From contig NC_092581.1 of assembly GCF_037975245.1 (NCBI RefSeq), forward strand, positions 16,677,303-16,741,302: a stretch of 64,000 bases of DNA, read 5' to 3'. Every line of letters begins with the position of its first letter. Position 1 is the first letter of the stretch. The notes beneath the pieces were generated by a model. It was not told the origin of the DNA, made no database searches, and saw only the letters and a list, made by a program, of their open reading frames with translations. The DNA is from Apostichopus japonicus. Its lineage: Eukaryota > Echinodermata > Holothuroidea > Aspidochirotida > Stichopodidae. The translations under genes were made by a program, and so were the position numbers. Below are positions 31,784 to 46,046 of this stretch, one piece after another.

Positions 31784-34700
31784 TGAGGAAGACAGACATC
31801 ACATAACCGAGTGGTTATAAAGCCTATATACAGTTTAAAAGCTTTTCTCTTAAAGAACACACTCAAAGGGTCCTAATGCTCATTATGCAGGTACTTATAA
31901 GGTATTTAAAGGTATTTAAAACATTGCAGAGGAACTTTCCAATCTATTTGTTTATCCTATACATTTTTGGAAACATGGACAACAGACAAAAAAACATTAC
32001 CTCCAATCTAGCTGTTTAAACATCTAAATTGGCATCACAAAGCCAAGTGTAATTATAATTTTTATACTTGTTAGTCAAACTACTGAAATAATTATACCAG
32101 AAAATGAAAAAAGAACCAAAAAAGGTACGATAGTTTGTTAATGCTATGATTATCATGGAGCAAACGAGCACAGAACCGATACAATTTGTTCTTTTAATTA
32201 CTTCATTATAAATGTTACTTAGCCTAGCTTCTTCTATTGCAGAAGATTTGTCAAACTGCTCCAGAACTGTCAACTTCAGGATTAATAAAACTTTGCTAAT
32301 ATTCACATCCGCTATCAACAAAGGAATTGACGATTTCTCTCCAGAGAGTCGTCGTAGAAACCCACTTCTTTACCTTGCTAGGAGTCATTCAACTTCCTTA
32401 AGATGACCGCACAAATCGATGCAAATATTGCCATCGTAGGAGAAACGAGATAGGCTAGTAATTACAGATACGACACTAGTTCAAGTGTTTCTAACACCTT
32501 AAGTAGCCATTAGTGTCTCTGTTCCCTTCGTATGGTCACTGATGAAGGTCAGTGAACTCTTTGGCAACATCTCAAAATTCTGGAGGAGATGCCTAGATCT
32601 AACAGATATATAGATAGCGTCAACACCATGGGAACTTAATGCAAATGTTCACGTTGCCACTTCCATAGTCACCCTGACAACGACTCGGTAGAAAGGTCAA
32701 CATCGAATCCTTAGACGCCTTGAAAATCTTGATTTCCCAATCACTTTTGCAAGTTCTTTTGAGAAGCTTGACTCCTACTTTTCTTTATCTAAGCTTTTCA
32801 CATTTTCTTGAAAAAGGTGGAATCAACAATGAAAACCATGGGACAAGTATGTTTGTTTCATGGGGCTATATATACACATTCTAATTTAATTTGAAACCTA
32901 CAAACTATAAATCAGTATTGACTGTATCTCCAAGTAAACAACACACACTTATCGGTTTGAAATATGGAGAAGGTTTTACGGTGGATTCCATTCGGGTCAT
33001 GAAAACTGTAATTTGTCAACTTTGAGACATTATTATTAAAGATATTTCTCTTCTGCTAGTAATAATCAATCATTTTGGAGTCCCAATAAGGGACCCACCC
33101 TTATAGGTAGCTAATCAAAACTGTTTTCTGGGCCTATGAAAAAGAGGAGTTAAATCATGTATTGTCACTGATGTTAAAGTAGCCATATAAAGCATAGAGA
33201 TCAGGCGCATAACATGGATCAAGAAAAACAACTTTCAGAACGAATTCAAAACACTTCTATAAAAGGTGGATGACATTTTCTGATTTTTGCAGTAATAAAT
33301 CACTCGAGTTAAGCACTTCATTATGATACTTGATCAACCAGGCTTAAAAGCTTCGTTTGTAATTTGGCATAGTGCAAACAAGGAAAGACAGAAGTTATGA
33401 ACCGATCAGCCGATACCGATTCCAGAACTGATAAAAATAGAAAACGAGTAGCTCATATCTCATTTAATATTGTTTCTAACTACTGCGTTTCTAGCTGACT
33501 GATTCTTAATCAAATACGAGCTATTTGTGTTTAAAATTTTACTCTTTGGTTAACTTAATATTCGTTTTCGTTTGCAGTAAGATTGCACAATTTTGATGGT
33601 AGGCCTACACTATTATAGGCTTCTATATAGCCTACACGTTGCACACGTTATGCAAACCATTAATTCTTACTTATATACTGTTCCTATGCTATGGTGATGC
33701 ATGAGAATGCAAATTTAAATGTAGTTAATCTTCAAACATACTGTACATACATCGGCCTTACTGATAATAAATAAATGAATTCATGATAATTAATTATCAG
33801 TTGACATTTCGCTGACCTAAAGTTTGTTTCCTCTACAATTCAACACTGAGAGCATCCTAACCTGTAGCACAGTTAAAAGGAAACTGGAGTAATAACATGT
33901 ATGACTGATACACCAGTGGTTGCTATGGGAGGACATGGAACAATTTGTGCAAGTACGCCTAATTAGTGGTTTAGACAATACAGGTTCTTGCATGCAAGTA
34001 AACTTACAGGCCTACAAGAAAATGATACACAAAGCACCTGTGATTAAACTAGTAAGATGCCCGTATTAGTGTATCGTATGGGAAGATGACCCTGTGACTG
34101 CCAGCATACTGCCACCAAAGTAACATGGCCGTGGCTTCTTGCAGTTCTTATACGGTCTGTATCTACTAACTAGTGTGCAGTAGCTGTGCATTGTAGCCTA
34201 CATTATTGCGCTCCGCTGTGCACTGTTTCTGTTCCTAACAGATGTATGGCTTGCAAAAATGATATTATCACAGTTCAAAATTTTCGTACTCAAAGGATTT
34301 ACTACGTTAATAAAGAATAGAGATTGGTTTCTAAACCAAAATATTTTCAACTGAAACACTGATAACAGCAAGTTTGTTTTCAATATTGGTTGCTATATAG
34401 CTATTGGTAAATGAAGCAAATTTTACCGACTAGATCACATCAGACTGGTATCGGCCAATACCGATAATGCATGCCGATAATCGGTGCCACGCATACTTAA
34501 ACTGTGTGGGCTGAGAACCAAACACGTACAAGCAGCTAGTCACCTCGGTTATGATTGGCTACGGTACAAATCAAAACAACCTCCACACAAAGTATTCAAA
34601 CTTGATTTCACCTTCGGCTCCTCAAGTGAACCCTTGACTAATGTGAACTACATCTCGAAATTTCACTCTTTGTGGTATCCAGAAATTACCACTATAGCAC

Positions 34701-37658
34701 TGTAGCGCCTAAACCAATCAATTAAAATTTTAGTGGAAGATTTAAAGGAATCTACAAACTTACATTACATGAAAGTGTACAGTGATGCAAATGACTGCTA
34801 TAAACTGCTAAACAGATCTAGCTTCAAAGTACCAAAACAAAAATACCTTGACCATACCATACCATACAATATAATACAATATTATTATAAGTATTATTTC
34901 GCAGTTCTGGAACACGTATCTATACTGTGTTTATAGGTTTGTGCATAACTTTATATGGAGGTATTAGCAATAGTCATGTGTTGAATTATGGTAACAACAA
35001 CCATAGCTTGTTGCTACCTCCTGTAGGACCTTCAAAGTGTGAAATTAGATGGATCTGATGATGTGGTTAATTTGCATGGTGTTGAATTGACAAATGTTCA
35101 AGTTGAAAACACATTGTTTCATCTTTCTTATGCAGTTCTGGAACAAACTAAAGTAAATGGCTGATAGTGATTAGCTTAAACCAATGGATACCTGGCCAAG
35201 AAAACATGACAATTTAAATTCTCTGTTTTTACCTTTGATTGAAATGAAAGCCAGAGCTAATCTATAGTTGGCTTCCAATAGGACCTGATGTGATCCTTTA
35301 ACTTAGCTTTCGGTGGTAACAACTGCACGAAGCCAAGTTAAAAGTAATATGTACATCCCCCCTCCACTCCCCGACATGCCTCTTCCCCCTATCATTCCAA
35401 AGTTTTGTTTTAAAAAAAAATATCCAGTTCAAATAACAATTAACATGTTCACTTGTTGACAAAACAGGATGTCAATGTGTGATGGCTAAGTTCCAAATTC
35501 CTGGGTCGATTGCAGGTTAACTACGTTTTTCTTTGAACACAGAATCATGTGTGCTATTTTAGACTGTAATTTAAACTTGGGGCTGAGAGAGATCGGTTAT
35601 TAATGTAATATTAAAGGACTTTAAAAATAGACTGGCTGACTTCAGCTAAGGCTTAAAATAACATATGGTGTTAGGTAAACTGCAGTTTAACCTTTTAGAC
35701 ACAGCTTTTATACCTGATACTAGTTTAGTGCTTGATTAATTGGATCATGAAAAATTAGAATGGATTATTTATTTTCCAAAGCCATGCTTCTACCAGTTTA
35801 TGGAAAGTGAGAGAAAAAACCCCCCAAAACCAATGTCTTTTTGATTCCAATATTTTGTCACGCATGCAAAATGCACCCTTAAAACTAATCATGAATGTTT
35901 TAGGAACTTTAAAGGTTAGTCTGTGGGCAGAAAGGTAATCTTCCGTTTCATATTTCATTGACATTTTGAAACATCCACAAGCAGGATATAGCCTGGATAT
36001 CAGATATGGTTTGAAGTTGAAATAGAGGTCACACATATGGGAGGCGTGGTCAGTGTTTATGCTGCAAAGTTGAATATCTCACATTTGCAATCAATTAACT
36101 AGCAGTCTAAGTATTAATAACTTTTTACCTGAAGTAAATGCAAGGATATGAGCATTTACAAAAGTCACCAGGTTAACACAGGTTGTTGTTGCGTTAAACA
36201 TTCTAGACATCAAAGTTAACTTGACTAAATTATGAACAAGAGTGTCCCAGACTGAACCATAGCGTGAGCAGTTTCCAGTGCAGGTTTTTTTGTGAAAATG
36301 TCATGAAAATGTAAACTATGTCACATCTGTGTGCAAAACCAAAATACGGTGTCTACTCCTAAGTGGTTCTCGGCGTTGAAGTTTATCATCTATTACTGGT
36401 TCATATTTTTAGCTATTAGGATGGATACAAAAGGAAAAAGCTGGCTCTAAATATCCTGCTATGTAACTTCTCAAAAGTCCACAATTTGGTAGCTCGGAAA
36501 AATGTTGTGAAATGTAAAGATGTTTCGATATATCTCCATAGAATCTCACATGTATAGGAATTGCTTTCATGGTGACTTTACACAATGTACTGTTTAATGA
36601 TGACTTCTTGTCTTTTATGGCACCTTTACCTAGGCTTGAATGGAACCTAGCTTCAAGCTTCACATAGAACTTGTGTGATACCTAACACCTTTCACAAGAG
36701 CTTGCGTGGTTCGAAACCCCAAAACTCCCTGGATTGGATTTGACCAGCAACAATACCTAAATACCTGTCTCGAACGTCTACTACATGGTAACTTTCCGGC
36801 CATCTACCTAGCATATTAACTGGTAACATTTTTAATAGCACTGTGCCCCCCTCCCTCCACCCATTTGATCCTGCTCCTGGTCAACTATCCATCACTCCTT
36901 CCTTCTGAAGGTAAGAGAGGAGGGCAGTTAACTATACGATGCTTCGATAGTACTGGTATCGCACATAAAGTCGATCATTAGAGCTTGCATGAAAAGTACA
37001 AGCCTCTCGCCTCTAGTACATGTACCACATCTAATGCCTTTCACTAGAGATTGTTTGGCACAAATGGCATTTCACATAGCTTGTCTGGTACTTAACAAAC
37101 TCACATTTGCAGTTTCAGTGAGTGATTGATCTCAACCTCTTCTTCCTGTCACAAAGACAGAAGACCAGACCAATTCAGTGAAATGACTGATTTCCCCAAA
37201 AGTAGGCAAAAAAAGAGTTTCAAAGGACATCAAACTGCAAAATGCACTTTTTTACTTGATCTTTTTTTCAAATGTCATTTTTTTCCAGTTTTGTCTCATA
37301 AAAAACAAAATGATTTAATTCTAACATCGTTGTGATTATAATACGACAGTTTAGACGATTAAAGGAAAAACATTCAGATTGCGTGTCATAATGGGTCATG
37401 TTCTGAATGTGGGGCTTGCTCGTATGTGGACATCAGCATATTCAGCACGACCCTCAAAAGAACGATAAAAGTCGGTTTTGACAGACGATAAAACGTGACC
37501 GATGCATGAGCCTCATTGCCATCATTCCTGGATCAGAGTAGACATATAAAATACTTCCCAGCAGGCGGCTTGTCCTTGACCTCATTGCAGAATCAAAAGA
37601 GAATTAAAATAATAGCCTGACGACACTTAATGAACAACATTCAAGGTAACTGGGATAC
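31784..37658. other. AT-rich, probably intronic; no confident exon
   Basis: At about 32,345-32,460 both strands have short protein-like frames (minus: SRFSYDGNICIDLCGHLKEV then stop, with a donor AGCAAG then GTAAAG slightly beyond), but no complete exon can be built. Open frames at 34198-34936, 35755-36036 and 36409-36663 show no domains. A plus-strand donor-like GAAG then GTAAGA occurs at about 36,908-36,915. Confidence 0.35.
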
Positions 37659-37760
37659 CTGACCCATTTATTCTTTTGTTCGAAGACCTTGAGCGCTCTC
37701 ATTTTCTGGAGAGCTATTTCCAACGAGACCCAAACCACCACCACTGTCGCCGCTGCAATG
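37659..37760 (-). CDS. Candidate exon encoding a hydrophobic helix
   Basis: A 102-bp minus-strand exon candidate with a pyrimidine-rich acceptor (TGCAATCTTTCCTATCAG) and a donor (GGGTCAG then GTATCC). The frame reads IAAATVVVVWVSLEIALQ then KMRALKVFEQKNKW. That is a probable membrane span of about 18 residues followed by a basic segment. The stretch is richer in GC and CpG than its surroundings. Another minus frame (HCSGDSGGGLGLV...) and a plus frame are also open, so strand and frame are not certain. Same strand as the WD40 exon, but the link is unproven. Confidence 0.3.
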
Positions 37761-40700
37761 CTGATAGGAAAGATTGCATGCTAAAATGAAGAGGTCCACT
37801 AATCACATCAGGTAATGTACTTTTATGCCATATCAGTCTATATATATCAGTCATGATAAAATATCTACGTCAAAACTTAGCTTATGACAACAATTACACA
37901 CAATACAACGCTTAGTAGGGGTTCCAGATATTTTTGAGGCTAAACAGCTGATCGACTGTTCACAAAATTGACCTTGCATTTATACTTTTAGTGCTAGTCT
38001 GAGTATTGTACTCAAGTCCAGAGAGAAATTCCCAAAAGTGGAAGTGAGGAGAAAATTTATCAGGTGGACAATTTCTATATATATTCAAATTTTGTGAATA
38101 TGGCAATAATTGAAACTCGTTCTCACCGGTAAAAATTCATAATATCATTCAATACTGAGTTTTTATGGAGATGAGTTTCATACAGAGAGAGAGAGAGAAA
38201 GAAGGAGAGAATAGGTGAGGGGGGTTGTTCCCAGGGGATGACAGTGGGGTCAAGTGTCTTCAACTGACCTCGAATATTATTACTTTATAATGCAACAGTT
38301 GTACATATCAAAATACTGCCAAACATTTGGCCTGCTTGCTACTCTTACAATCTGTACACACAAACTGGTTCTTTTCTCAAGTTCTGCATTATATACACTG
38401 AGTATAAACCTGCCCTTTAATTTCTCAAAACTGAAAGTGTCTGTCTGATCAGATTGAAGCCAAACCTCATTCTTTTGTAACTGTCTCATACAACCATCAC
38501 GACTCTATGCACAAAAGGTTATGAGAGTTTTCAAGGACTGTTTCTTTGCCAATCCCATATTTCCAATGCTGAGTTTGCTGTTATGTCCCTTCCCATGCAC
38601 AACCTCCCCTATAGCCATGTATCTGTTTAGTACCATGAATCACTCTGAGAAGGGGACAAAAATTTGCTAGAAAAGATTTTAAATTCAGTCTGACAAAACC
38701 TATAGAATAGGACCCACTAGTTTGCACATGATCTTAAATCAGCCTTCCACGTTTCGTTACAAATTTCTAGAAAGTTCTGAAAACCTTAGAACTGATTGTT
38801 TCTTCATACCAAGCAACCTTTCTGAATGTAATCATCAGCACATGAACATTGATTTGTGGGCAGTTCGTTTATGATTCATATTGGAAATTATCATGTTTTC
38901 TCTTCATATAATTGTTTAATAAACCAAATTATGATATTAAGGAACTGTTACTTAAACTTTTAATAATGAAGAACAGTACCAAAGGTTGACCAAAAAAAAT
39001 CTCCTTAAAATGTTGTTTCCCAATGCGTGATTTTCTGGAAAATCCAGGTATGAGTTTAGATATATATCTCTTTGAAGTATTTCCTAGACTGTCTAGCTTA
39101 ATTGTAATTTCAGATCACATCAGGATATTACTAGGCATTTACAGATGTTTTTCTTGGTAAGAAGGATATTTTTGGGATTAATTAAGCAAGATTGACGAAT
39201 TTCCTGTCCTGACAGAAATTGAACTTTCTCTTCTTTATTTTAATTACCAGAAATGCTCAAGGGGCCATTTTAAAGGGTTTGAATGAGAAATAACAAAACA
39301 TGACCAAATACTTGCAAGGATGTATTATTTAAATTATTGGCTGGTTAAAAGAAATTACTATGGATTTATTCTTTTATAAGGAAATGATGCATGCTTAAGT
39401 GGTGGTTAAATACAACAATAAGTTTGAAAATAGCCAGCCGATGAACTGGAAATAACCTCTAGAATGATATTAATATTTCAATAGTTCATGACAAGTCTTA
39501 ATGTATGATCATCCTTATGTTTATTCAAGGTAAATGAAGCTTACATGGTCACATGTACTTGTTTAATAAAAACAATCACTTCCTTGAATTCAGTTTTGTG
39601 TCTTCTGTTATGTCTGGATTAGAATATATAAAATTGTTGTCTGTTTGTAGAATATAAAATGAAACTGATCACACGATCTGATTAGCTGTAACTTTTGTTT
39701 CAGAATTAGACCTTATATTGTATGCTATATATTGGGTTGTAGCAAATCAAACCAGATCTTTGTGGGTACAAACATTTGGATGCTTGAAACAAGCAAGCAA
39801 CATAATCATTGGAGAACTAGAGGAATCCTAGCCAGCTGGAATCAGAACTGATATATATATGTACCAATGTTACTGACAATAATTTGGTCATATTTAATTG
39901 TGTCATTACACACAGAGGTTGTATCAGACAAATCTCAACAACAAATTGTTTGTCCTTTATTTTCATTTTCTGTTGATGACTCGTGGTTGAATTCCCTTTC
40001 GGTATCATATACTTTCGTGTATTGAATTGTAGCTTAACAGTGATATTTTAATAAGATACACACAATGGCATCAATCATGAACAACATCAACAAGTTTCCA
40101 TGTTATTTGGGAATGAGTCTTAATAAAACTCCAATACTACAGACCATGTAGCAACCAAAATAAAAAAGTCTCTAAGATACTGTTTTCATCAATCCTTTGC
40201 AACAAGAACAAAATGGAAGGTGAATGGGATGGGGGGGGGGGGCAGGATGAAAGAACAGGAAGTAGGAGTAAACATGCAAACAAAGAGTAAAATAACTATG
40301 GAAATGAAAGAAGGGAGGAAGGTAGGTTACAAAAACTAACCAACAGAAGCTTAAAACACTTACAGTGAATTAATTTGTCTTTTTGAAACCATCTCTCTGT
40401 CACAATTGAAAACAGATAACCTTGTCCCAGGCTAAGGAAGGATTACATTCTTAACTTTCTAGCCTTCAAATTTCCCTCTTGGAAATCTGTGGATTTAAGA
40501 GGTGCGTGCAAGAAAAGTAATGTATGTAGGCCTTCTTCGTGACCTCATCCAGATGTGTTTCTTTTAATAGATGGGTAAAGCATAAATGTATCGGCTATAA
40601 AGAGGATTGATATCTATATTTTTGTGAAATTTCTGATCTTATTAGTGATGGCTTTCTGATATATAATAACAACCTTAACTGATCCTCATGCTAGTCAACG

Positions 40701-41799
40701 ATCAGACAACTGTCAAAGATTATCTTTAGAACCCTCCTCCCTAACCAAATATGGTCAAAAGTGGTCAGCAGAAGTCAAAGTTGATCTATTGTCATATTAC
40801 CCACTTGAGAATGCCTTACTCTCACAGAGGAATTTAATCACAGTCTAACATTTTCATGAATATAATTTGGGACCTATACTAAAGTTTGCTTTGGGAAGAG
40901 AAGGGGGAGGGGATGGGTTGGGGAGGGGGGTATACACTGTAAAGCATGGGTGTATGGGAAACTGGTTTTAAACAAAATCAATATACAATATCATTAAACA
41001 ATATCATTTCCATCTTTCTTGGAACTGGATGCCGGGATATTTGTTTGAATAGTACAGCACTAAATATAATACTCGCTGAAAATGAATTTGCAAAACTGAT
41101 GTACTTTGAAGACTCAACAGGTTGTCCTTCAAAGACTGAATTATTGAACCTAATGCGAATATTCTACTTCATATTTTTCCCTTTTGTTCTTCATGTCACT
41201 AAAAATCATTAAACATGTATTACACTATTGAGGGTACTTTACTGACCGAGGGTCGCGAGGGTGGGGGGGGGGAGGGGAGTAATTTAAGTTCTAATTCTTA
41301 TGAAACTTGTTATATATATTATTGAAATTTCTGTCATGGTAAATGACTGAATAAATTATGTAGTCTGCTACAGGGATTTATACCAGCCAACTGTGTTTAG
41401 TTTTACTGAATTATTTCTACAAGGTTTAATGCATTTCACCTGTACCAGTGGTGGATCTCCAATTGTTGTTCATAATATATATTTTCAAACATTAAGAGCT
41501 TTCTATCACCAACATTGGTCACTGTACCTGCCTATTGTTTGAAACACAAACAAAGGCAACCTGTACATCCATGATCCAGAGGAGTCAAATTTTGTGGCAA
41601 TGAATACTGTGGTAAACCAAGAAAAGATTTCATGGCTTCACATTAAATAGACCGGGTATCCATGGTTACCAGGTGTGACAAACAAGGCAAAGTCTTACCT
41701 AATAAATGTTATCGTCCCAAAAGAAATTGTCTGGGATTATCGTTTGTCTTTTCTGCATGCATGGCGCCAATTAAACGATAAATAGCAGACATAGATTTA
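37761..41799. other. AT-rich, probably intronic
   Basis: No confident exon. G runs at 40231-40242 and 41263-41272. A GA-rich microsatellite lies at about 38,184-38,210. Donor-like minus-strand sites occur near 41,436 and 41,697, but the frames before them are short or stop at the junction. Confidence 0.4.
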
Positions 41800-42135
41800 T
41801 AATAACTGTTGAAATGTTGTAGTAAGAAATATTAGCATCTAGACATATCTTAATAATTGTTATAATGTGGCAGTAATAAATAGCATATAGACATATCTTA
41901 ATAATTGCTCTAATGTTGCAGTAATAAATTATCTTAATAATTGTTGTAAGGTTGTACTAATAAATAGCATAAACATATATTAATAATTGTTGTAATGTTC
42001 TGGTAATAAATAACATAGACATAGCTTAATAATTGTTCTAATGTTGCAGTAATAAAGAGCATAGACATAGCTTAATAATTGTTGTAATAAATACCAAACA
42101 CATAGCTTAATAACTGTTGTAATGTTGTATTAATT
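41800..42135. repeat. Minisatellite, unit about 45 bp
   Basis: About seven diverged copies built on CTTAATAATTGTTGTAATGT and TGCAGTAATAAATAGCATAG. AT-rich with variable unit length. Confidence 0.8.
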
Positions 42136-42699
42136 TGGATTATCCTTTCATTGAACCATCTAGGGATAGAAGGCTGTAGAAAACTGAACAAACAACTGTC
42201 AGCCGTGTGATGTGGACGGCCATATCAGCATCGTAAAATGTCAGGTACACTGTGAGGCCATTCACAAAACAATGTCAACAGAATCATCTTGTAATCCAAA
42301 GACACCAGAATAATTTCAAACCGATGTCATGCACCTCACTTGGGGACTACAAGGGAAACACTTTTACAGCTGACAATCAATGTTACACCCTCTGGCAGTG
42401 TAAATCATTGCATTGACTTTGATCGGACATAGTTTGATCATGAACCAACCTTAGAACAATTGACACCCCTGCCTGCCCCCTCCCACCCCTTGGCCAACTT
42501 TCTAGTATCAATTATATACTAAGTCATCATTCCAACCGAGCTATATAATCCCCCCACCCCCCCAGTATGGGTAAGGGTTTTACAGCGGTGACGAGAATGG
42601 GAGGATTTTGTTTTCATTTTCCTATACACTTATAGAGATTTGACTTCAAGAGTGGGGGGCTGGCTAACATATTACAGCGGGAAGACCAGGCTCTTCATG

Positions 42700-43345
42700 C
42701 CAACTATGCATCGATCCTGGTACGTACTACCTTTGTGTAATAGTTTCCGCAATCAATGCATCCATCCTGGTTCATACTAGCTTTGTGTAATAAATTAAAT
42801 GCATCCATCCGGGTATGTACTACCTTTGTGTAATAAAATTTAATGCATCTATACAGGTATGTACTAACTTTGTGTAATAGTTTTAATTAATGCATCCATC
42901 CTGGTTCATACTACCTTTGTGTAATAGTTTCAATTAATGCATCCAGCCAGGTTCATACTACCTTTGTGTAATAGTTTTAATTAATGCATCCCATCCTGGT
43001 TCATACTACCTTTGTGTAATAGTTCAATTAATGCATCCAGCCAGGTTCATACTACCTTTGTGTAATAGTTTTAATTAATGCATCCATCCTGGTATGTACT
43101 ACCTACATGTAATAGTTCTAATTAATGCATCCATCTTGGTATGTACTACCTACATGTATTAGTTCTAATTAATGCATCCATCCTCGTAAGTACTACCTTT
43201 GTGTAATAATGTTAATTGGTGCATCCATCCTGGTTCGTTCTAGCATTGTGTAATAGTTTCAATTAATGCATCCATCCTAGTTCATACTACCTTTGTGTAA
43301 TAGTTTCCATTAATGCATCCATCTGGGTACGTACTACATTTGTGT
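42700..43345. repeat. Minisatellite, unit about 47 bp
   Basis: About thirteen copies built on TTAATGCATCCATCCTGGTT and CATACTACCTTTGTGTAATA. Variants alternate GTATGTAC with TTCATAC, and TTTGTG with TACATG. It contains repeated AATTAATGCAT. No coding frame. Confidence 0.85.
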
Positions 43346-44039
43346 TAATTTATTCAGTTTTCTCCTTGAAATTAAAGAAAGGAATTCATAATAAGCATTA
43401 AAGGTCGGAAGAAAGAGCTCATATCCAGGACGCTCCATGGCATTGTTAAATTATTTCTGATGGAGCCCATTATTATGCTTATTTTGGAAACAGTTATTTT
43501 GAACTACAACACATAGCGATTGACCATGAACCTATGGAGTTTTGCCTCACGGCATTCTCTGATAAATTCTAAACGCTACAATTTGATACATCTAATTATG
43601 ATATTATCCAGTACAGCTATCGTAAAAAAATCCCAGGGACCTTATTTGGAAATGTTTTTGATGTTGACATTATGCAGAGTGTGTTGTTGACACCACTGAA
43701 ATGAATGACAGTGTTAGCCACAATGTTTTTTGTGTACAGTTTCTGCCTATTGCTGCTAAGTGTGACTGATGTTGTGCACTTAAGATGCTCAGGTGTTGCA
43801 GCAGCGTACAGGTGATTGAATTGGAAACTTTCAAAGTACTCAATTATCTCGGAAAATTTCCATCGTCCAAGGAGCCTTTAGATGTATCGGCACATTCCCG
43901 ATAACACTGTATGTTGTCCATTAAAAGCAAAATGAGTAGGTGGACAGATGCGAATTGTGAAACCTACAACAATTATCCAATAGCTGACGAATCAATTCTA
44001 CAACAAGAATGTGCACAGTATAGCAGTTGCTCAAGCAAG
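43346..44039. other. Non-coding spacer between arrays
   Basis: No gene, repeat family or convincing exon seen. Confidence 0.4.
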
Positions 44040-44490
44040 AGACATGCTTGCGGTTTGAGTACTACACAAGTGACTCGGGTTTGAGTACTACACAAGTAAC
44101 TTGGGTTTGAGTACTACACAAGTGACTCAGGTTTGAGTACCACACAAGTGACTCGGGTTTGAGTATCACACAAGTGACTAGGATTTGAGTACTACACAAG
44201 TGACTCCCGTTTGAGTGCTACACAAGTGACTCGGGTTTGAATACCACACAAGTGACTCAGGTTTGAGTGCCACACAAGTGACTCAGGTTTCAGTGCCACA
44301 CAAGTGACTCAAGTTTGAGTACTACACAAGTGACTTGGGTTTGAGTACTACACAAATTGACTCAGTTTGCAGTACCACACAAATGACTCATGTTTGAATA
44401 CCACACAGGTGACTTGGGTTTGAGTACTACACAAGTGACTTGGGTTTGAGTACTATACAAGTGACTCAGTTTGAAGTACCACACCTGACT
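44040..44490. repeat. 26-bp minisatellite
   Basis: About seventeen copies built on CACAAGTGACTCGGGTTTGA followed by GTACTA. CGGG/CAGG/TGGG and TACTA/TACCA/TGCCA variants are interspersed. The minus frame 44362-44556 is a product of the array. Confidence 0.88.
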
Positions 44491-44750
44491 CTGGTTACCA
44501 TTTTTAGTCTCCAGTTCTCCCATGCTATCATCTTTGGATGCACAAATTGTATGCAAATATATATACTTTCATCAAACTCACACCAGGGCAATTTCTTGCT
44601 CAGCTGTTCATTACTGAGTGCAATTGTGACTGCAAATGATCAACCAGCTGAAATATACAAACATATTAAACATCAAGACAAACAGTTCAGGGAGCAGGCT
44701 GTATAAAGCCTGCCCACTACACTGCCATGGCACCATAGTCAACATTTCAC

Positions 44751-44854
44751 CTGGATTCTATTTGATCCAGCTCTACAACCGACTGACCGCACAGCTGGTG
44801 TTGGTATTGCCAACTTGGGCGTTAATTCAGCCCGTGGTGCTGTTGCTGAGGGTC
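44751..44854 (-). CDS. Candidate exon, unrecognised
   Basis: A 104-bp minus-strand stretch between acceptor TTCTTACATATACAG and donor AATCCAG then GTGAAA. The open frame is Pro/Ala-rich (PSATAPRAELTPKLAIPTPA then VRSVGCRAGSN). The plus strand is also open across the same bases (ALQPTDRTAGVGIANLGV...), with an acceptor at 44,770 and a consensus donor GTAAGA at 44,863. Strand is therefore unresolved, and no family is recognised. Confidence 0.2.
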
Positions 44855-44884
44855 CTGTATATGTAAGAATGTCTAACACAAACT

Positions 44885-45116
44885 TTCCTCTCATCTATCA
44901 TCAAACTATACCTGCAAAAATGTGACAGCTTCCGTAAAGTTCACAAACAAAAAATTTGTGTCTGGCCTATTAGTTAGCTCCATCACGTACACAGAGAATG
45001 AGATCACGTTTCTAATTCGGGTTTCCTTGACCTCGGTAAACTTGCCCTCAGCCCATAAAATATTTATGATTCAGACAATAGCTGAGGGTATAGAGAGGGA
45101 GGATGAGAAGAGGTAG
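44885..45116. other. Coding-like block, strand ambiguous
   Basis: Plus strand: open from about 44,881 to the TAG at 45,114-45,116, including NYTCKNVTASVKFTNKKF and LLVSSITYTENEITFLIRVS. Minus strand: open as KFTEVKETRIRNVISFSVYV and MELTNRPDTNFLFVNFTEAV, up to a donor-like CAG then GTATAG. Both readings look protein-like and neither has a complete pair of strong splice sites. I do not recognise a family. Confidence 0.25.
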
Positions 45117-46046
45117 TAGCATCGGACGACCGACACAGTGACCCCAGAGGGAGAGAGTCTAGGATTATATTAAAGTGATAATTACTCATATCCAGAAATA
45201 CAGAATCAAATCTATCATACCTTTCCCTTTGGAAAGTATAGGTTTGGAGTTGTTTGTAAAAAAAGTTGAGTTTAATACCTGAGTATTAGAAGGTGTGAAG
45301 TTCAGCTGAGGTCAAGTAGTAGCTGACTAATATTGTATTGTTGGAGTTATGGTCAGGTAAAGATGGAAAATTAGAGTAGGGAGGGAAGAAGGGGGCCTTG
45401 GAATTATATTTGTCTTTTATTACCCAAAAGTAAAAGGGCAAATTTCCATGGATGAGATCTTGCCTATACTTTTGCAATAAGTGTGACCAGCTTTTTCAGG
45501 AAAAAAAGTATTAGAAATGAAAAAAATTAATTTCACAAGCATACAACCAAAAGTAAAATGAAACTATTTTTTGTCTCCTAATTATGTCACCTTTCAGGTA
45601 CTTTCAGTAAGTTTGTATTGTTTTTCACCTTTTTTCAGCAGTGAACCAAATGTTCAACATATTCTGTCGGCAAAACCAACTCCAACTACTGTTTACCAAG
45701 CTCATGACTAAACAGCTGCATGAAAAATCATCATCATCTCCTATTCTGGTACAGACCAACCAAGAGCCCAGCACCGATCAACACCGAGCAAAATACACCC
45801 AACCGTCTGGGAATTTTCATATCGAGGGCTGCAGCAAAACAGTTCCAGTCTGGTACAACTAAGAGATTTACAGCTAAAATACAGACAGATCCTTTAATTA
45901 TTTGATCCATTTAACAGAACCCAAAGCCTATGAAACTCAGATGATATAAAATGCCATGTGAAAAGTGTTAGTATATTATTCATTGACGTTGTGTAGCACA
46001 GAACTAGTATTTCTACCAGTCATCTCAGCTTTAACAGATCCTCTAA
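45117..46046. other. Non-coding sequence before the LINE tail
   Basis: Open frames at 45286-45477 (minus) and 45641-45905 (plus) have no recognised domain. The latter sits just upstream of the LINE 3' remnant and could include decayed LINE sequence. Confidence 0.35.
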
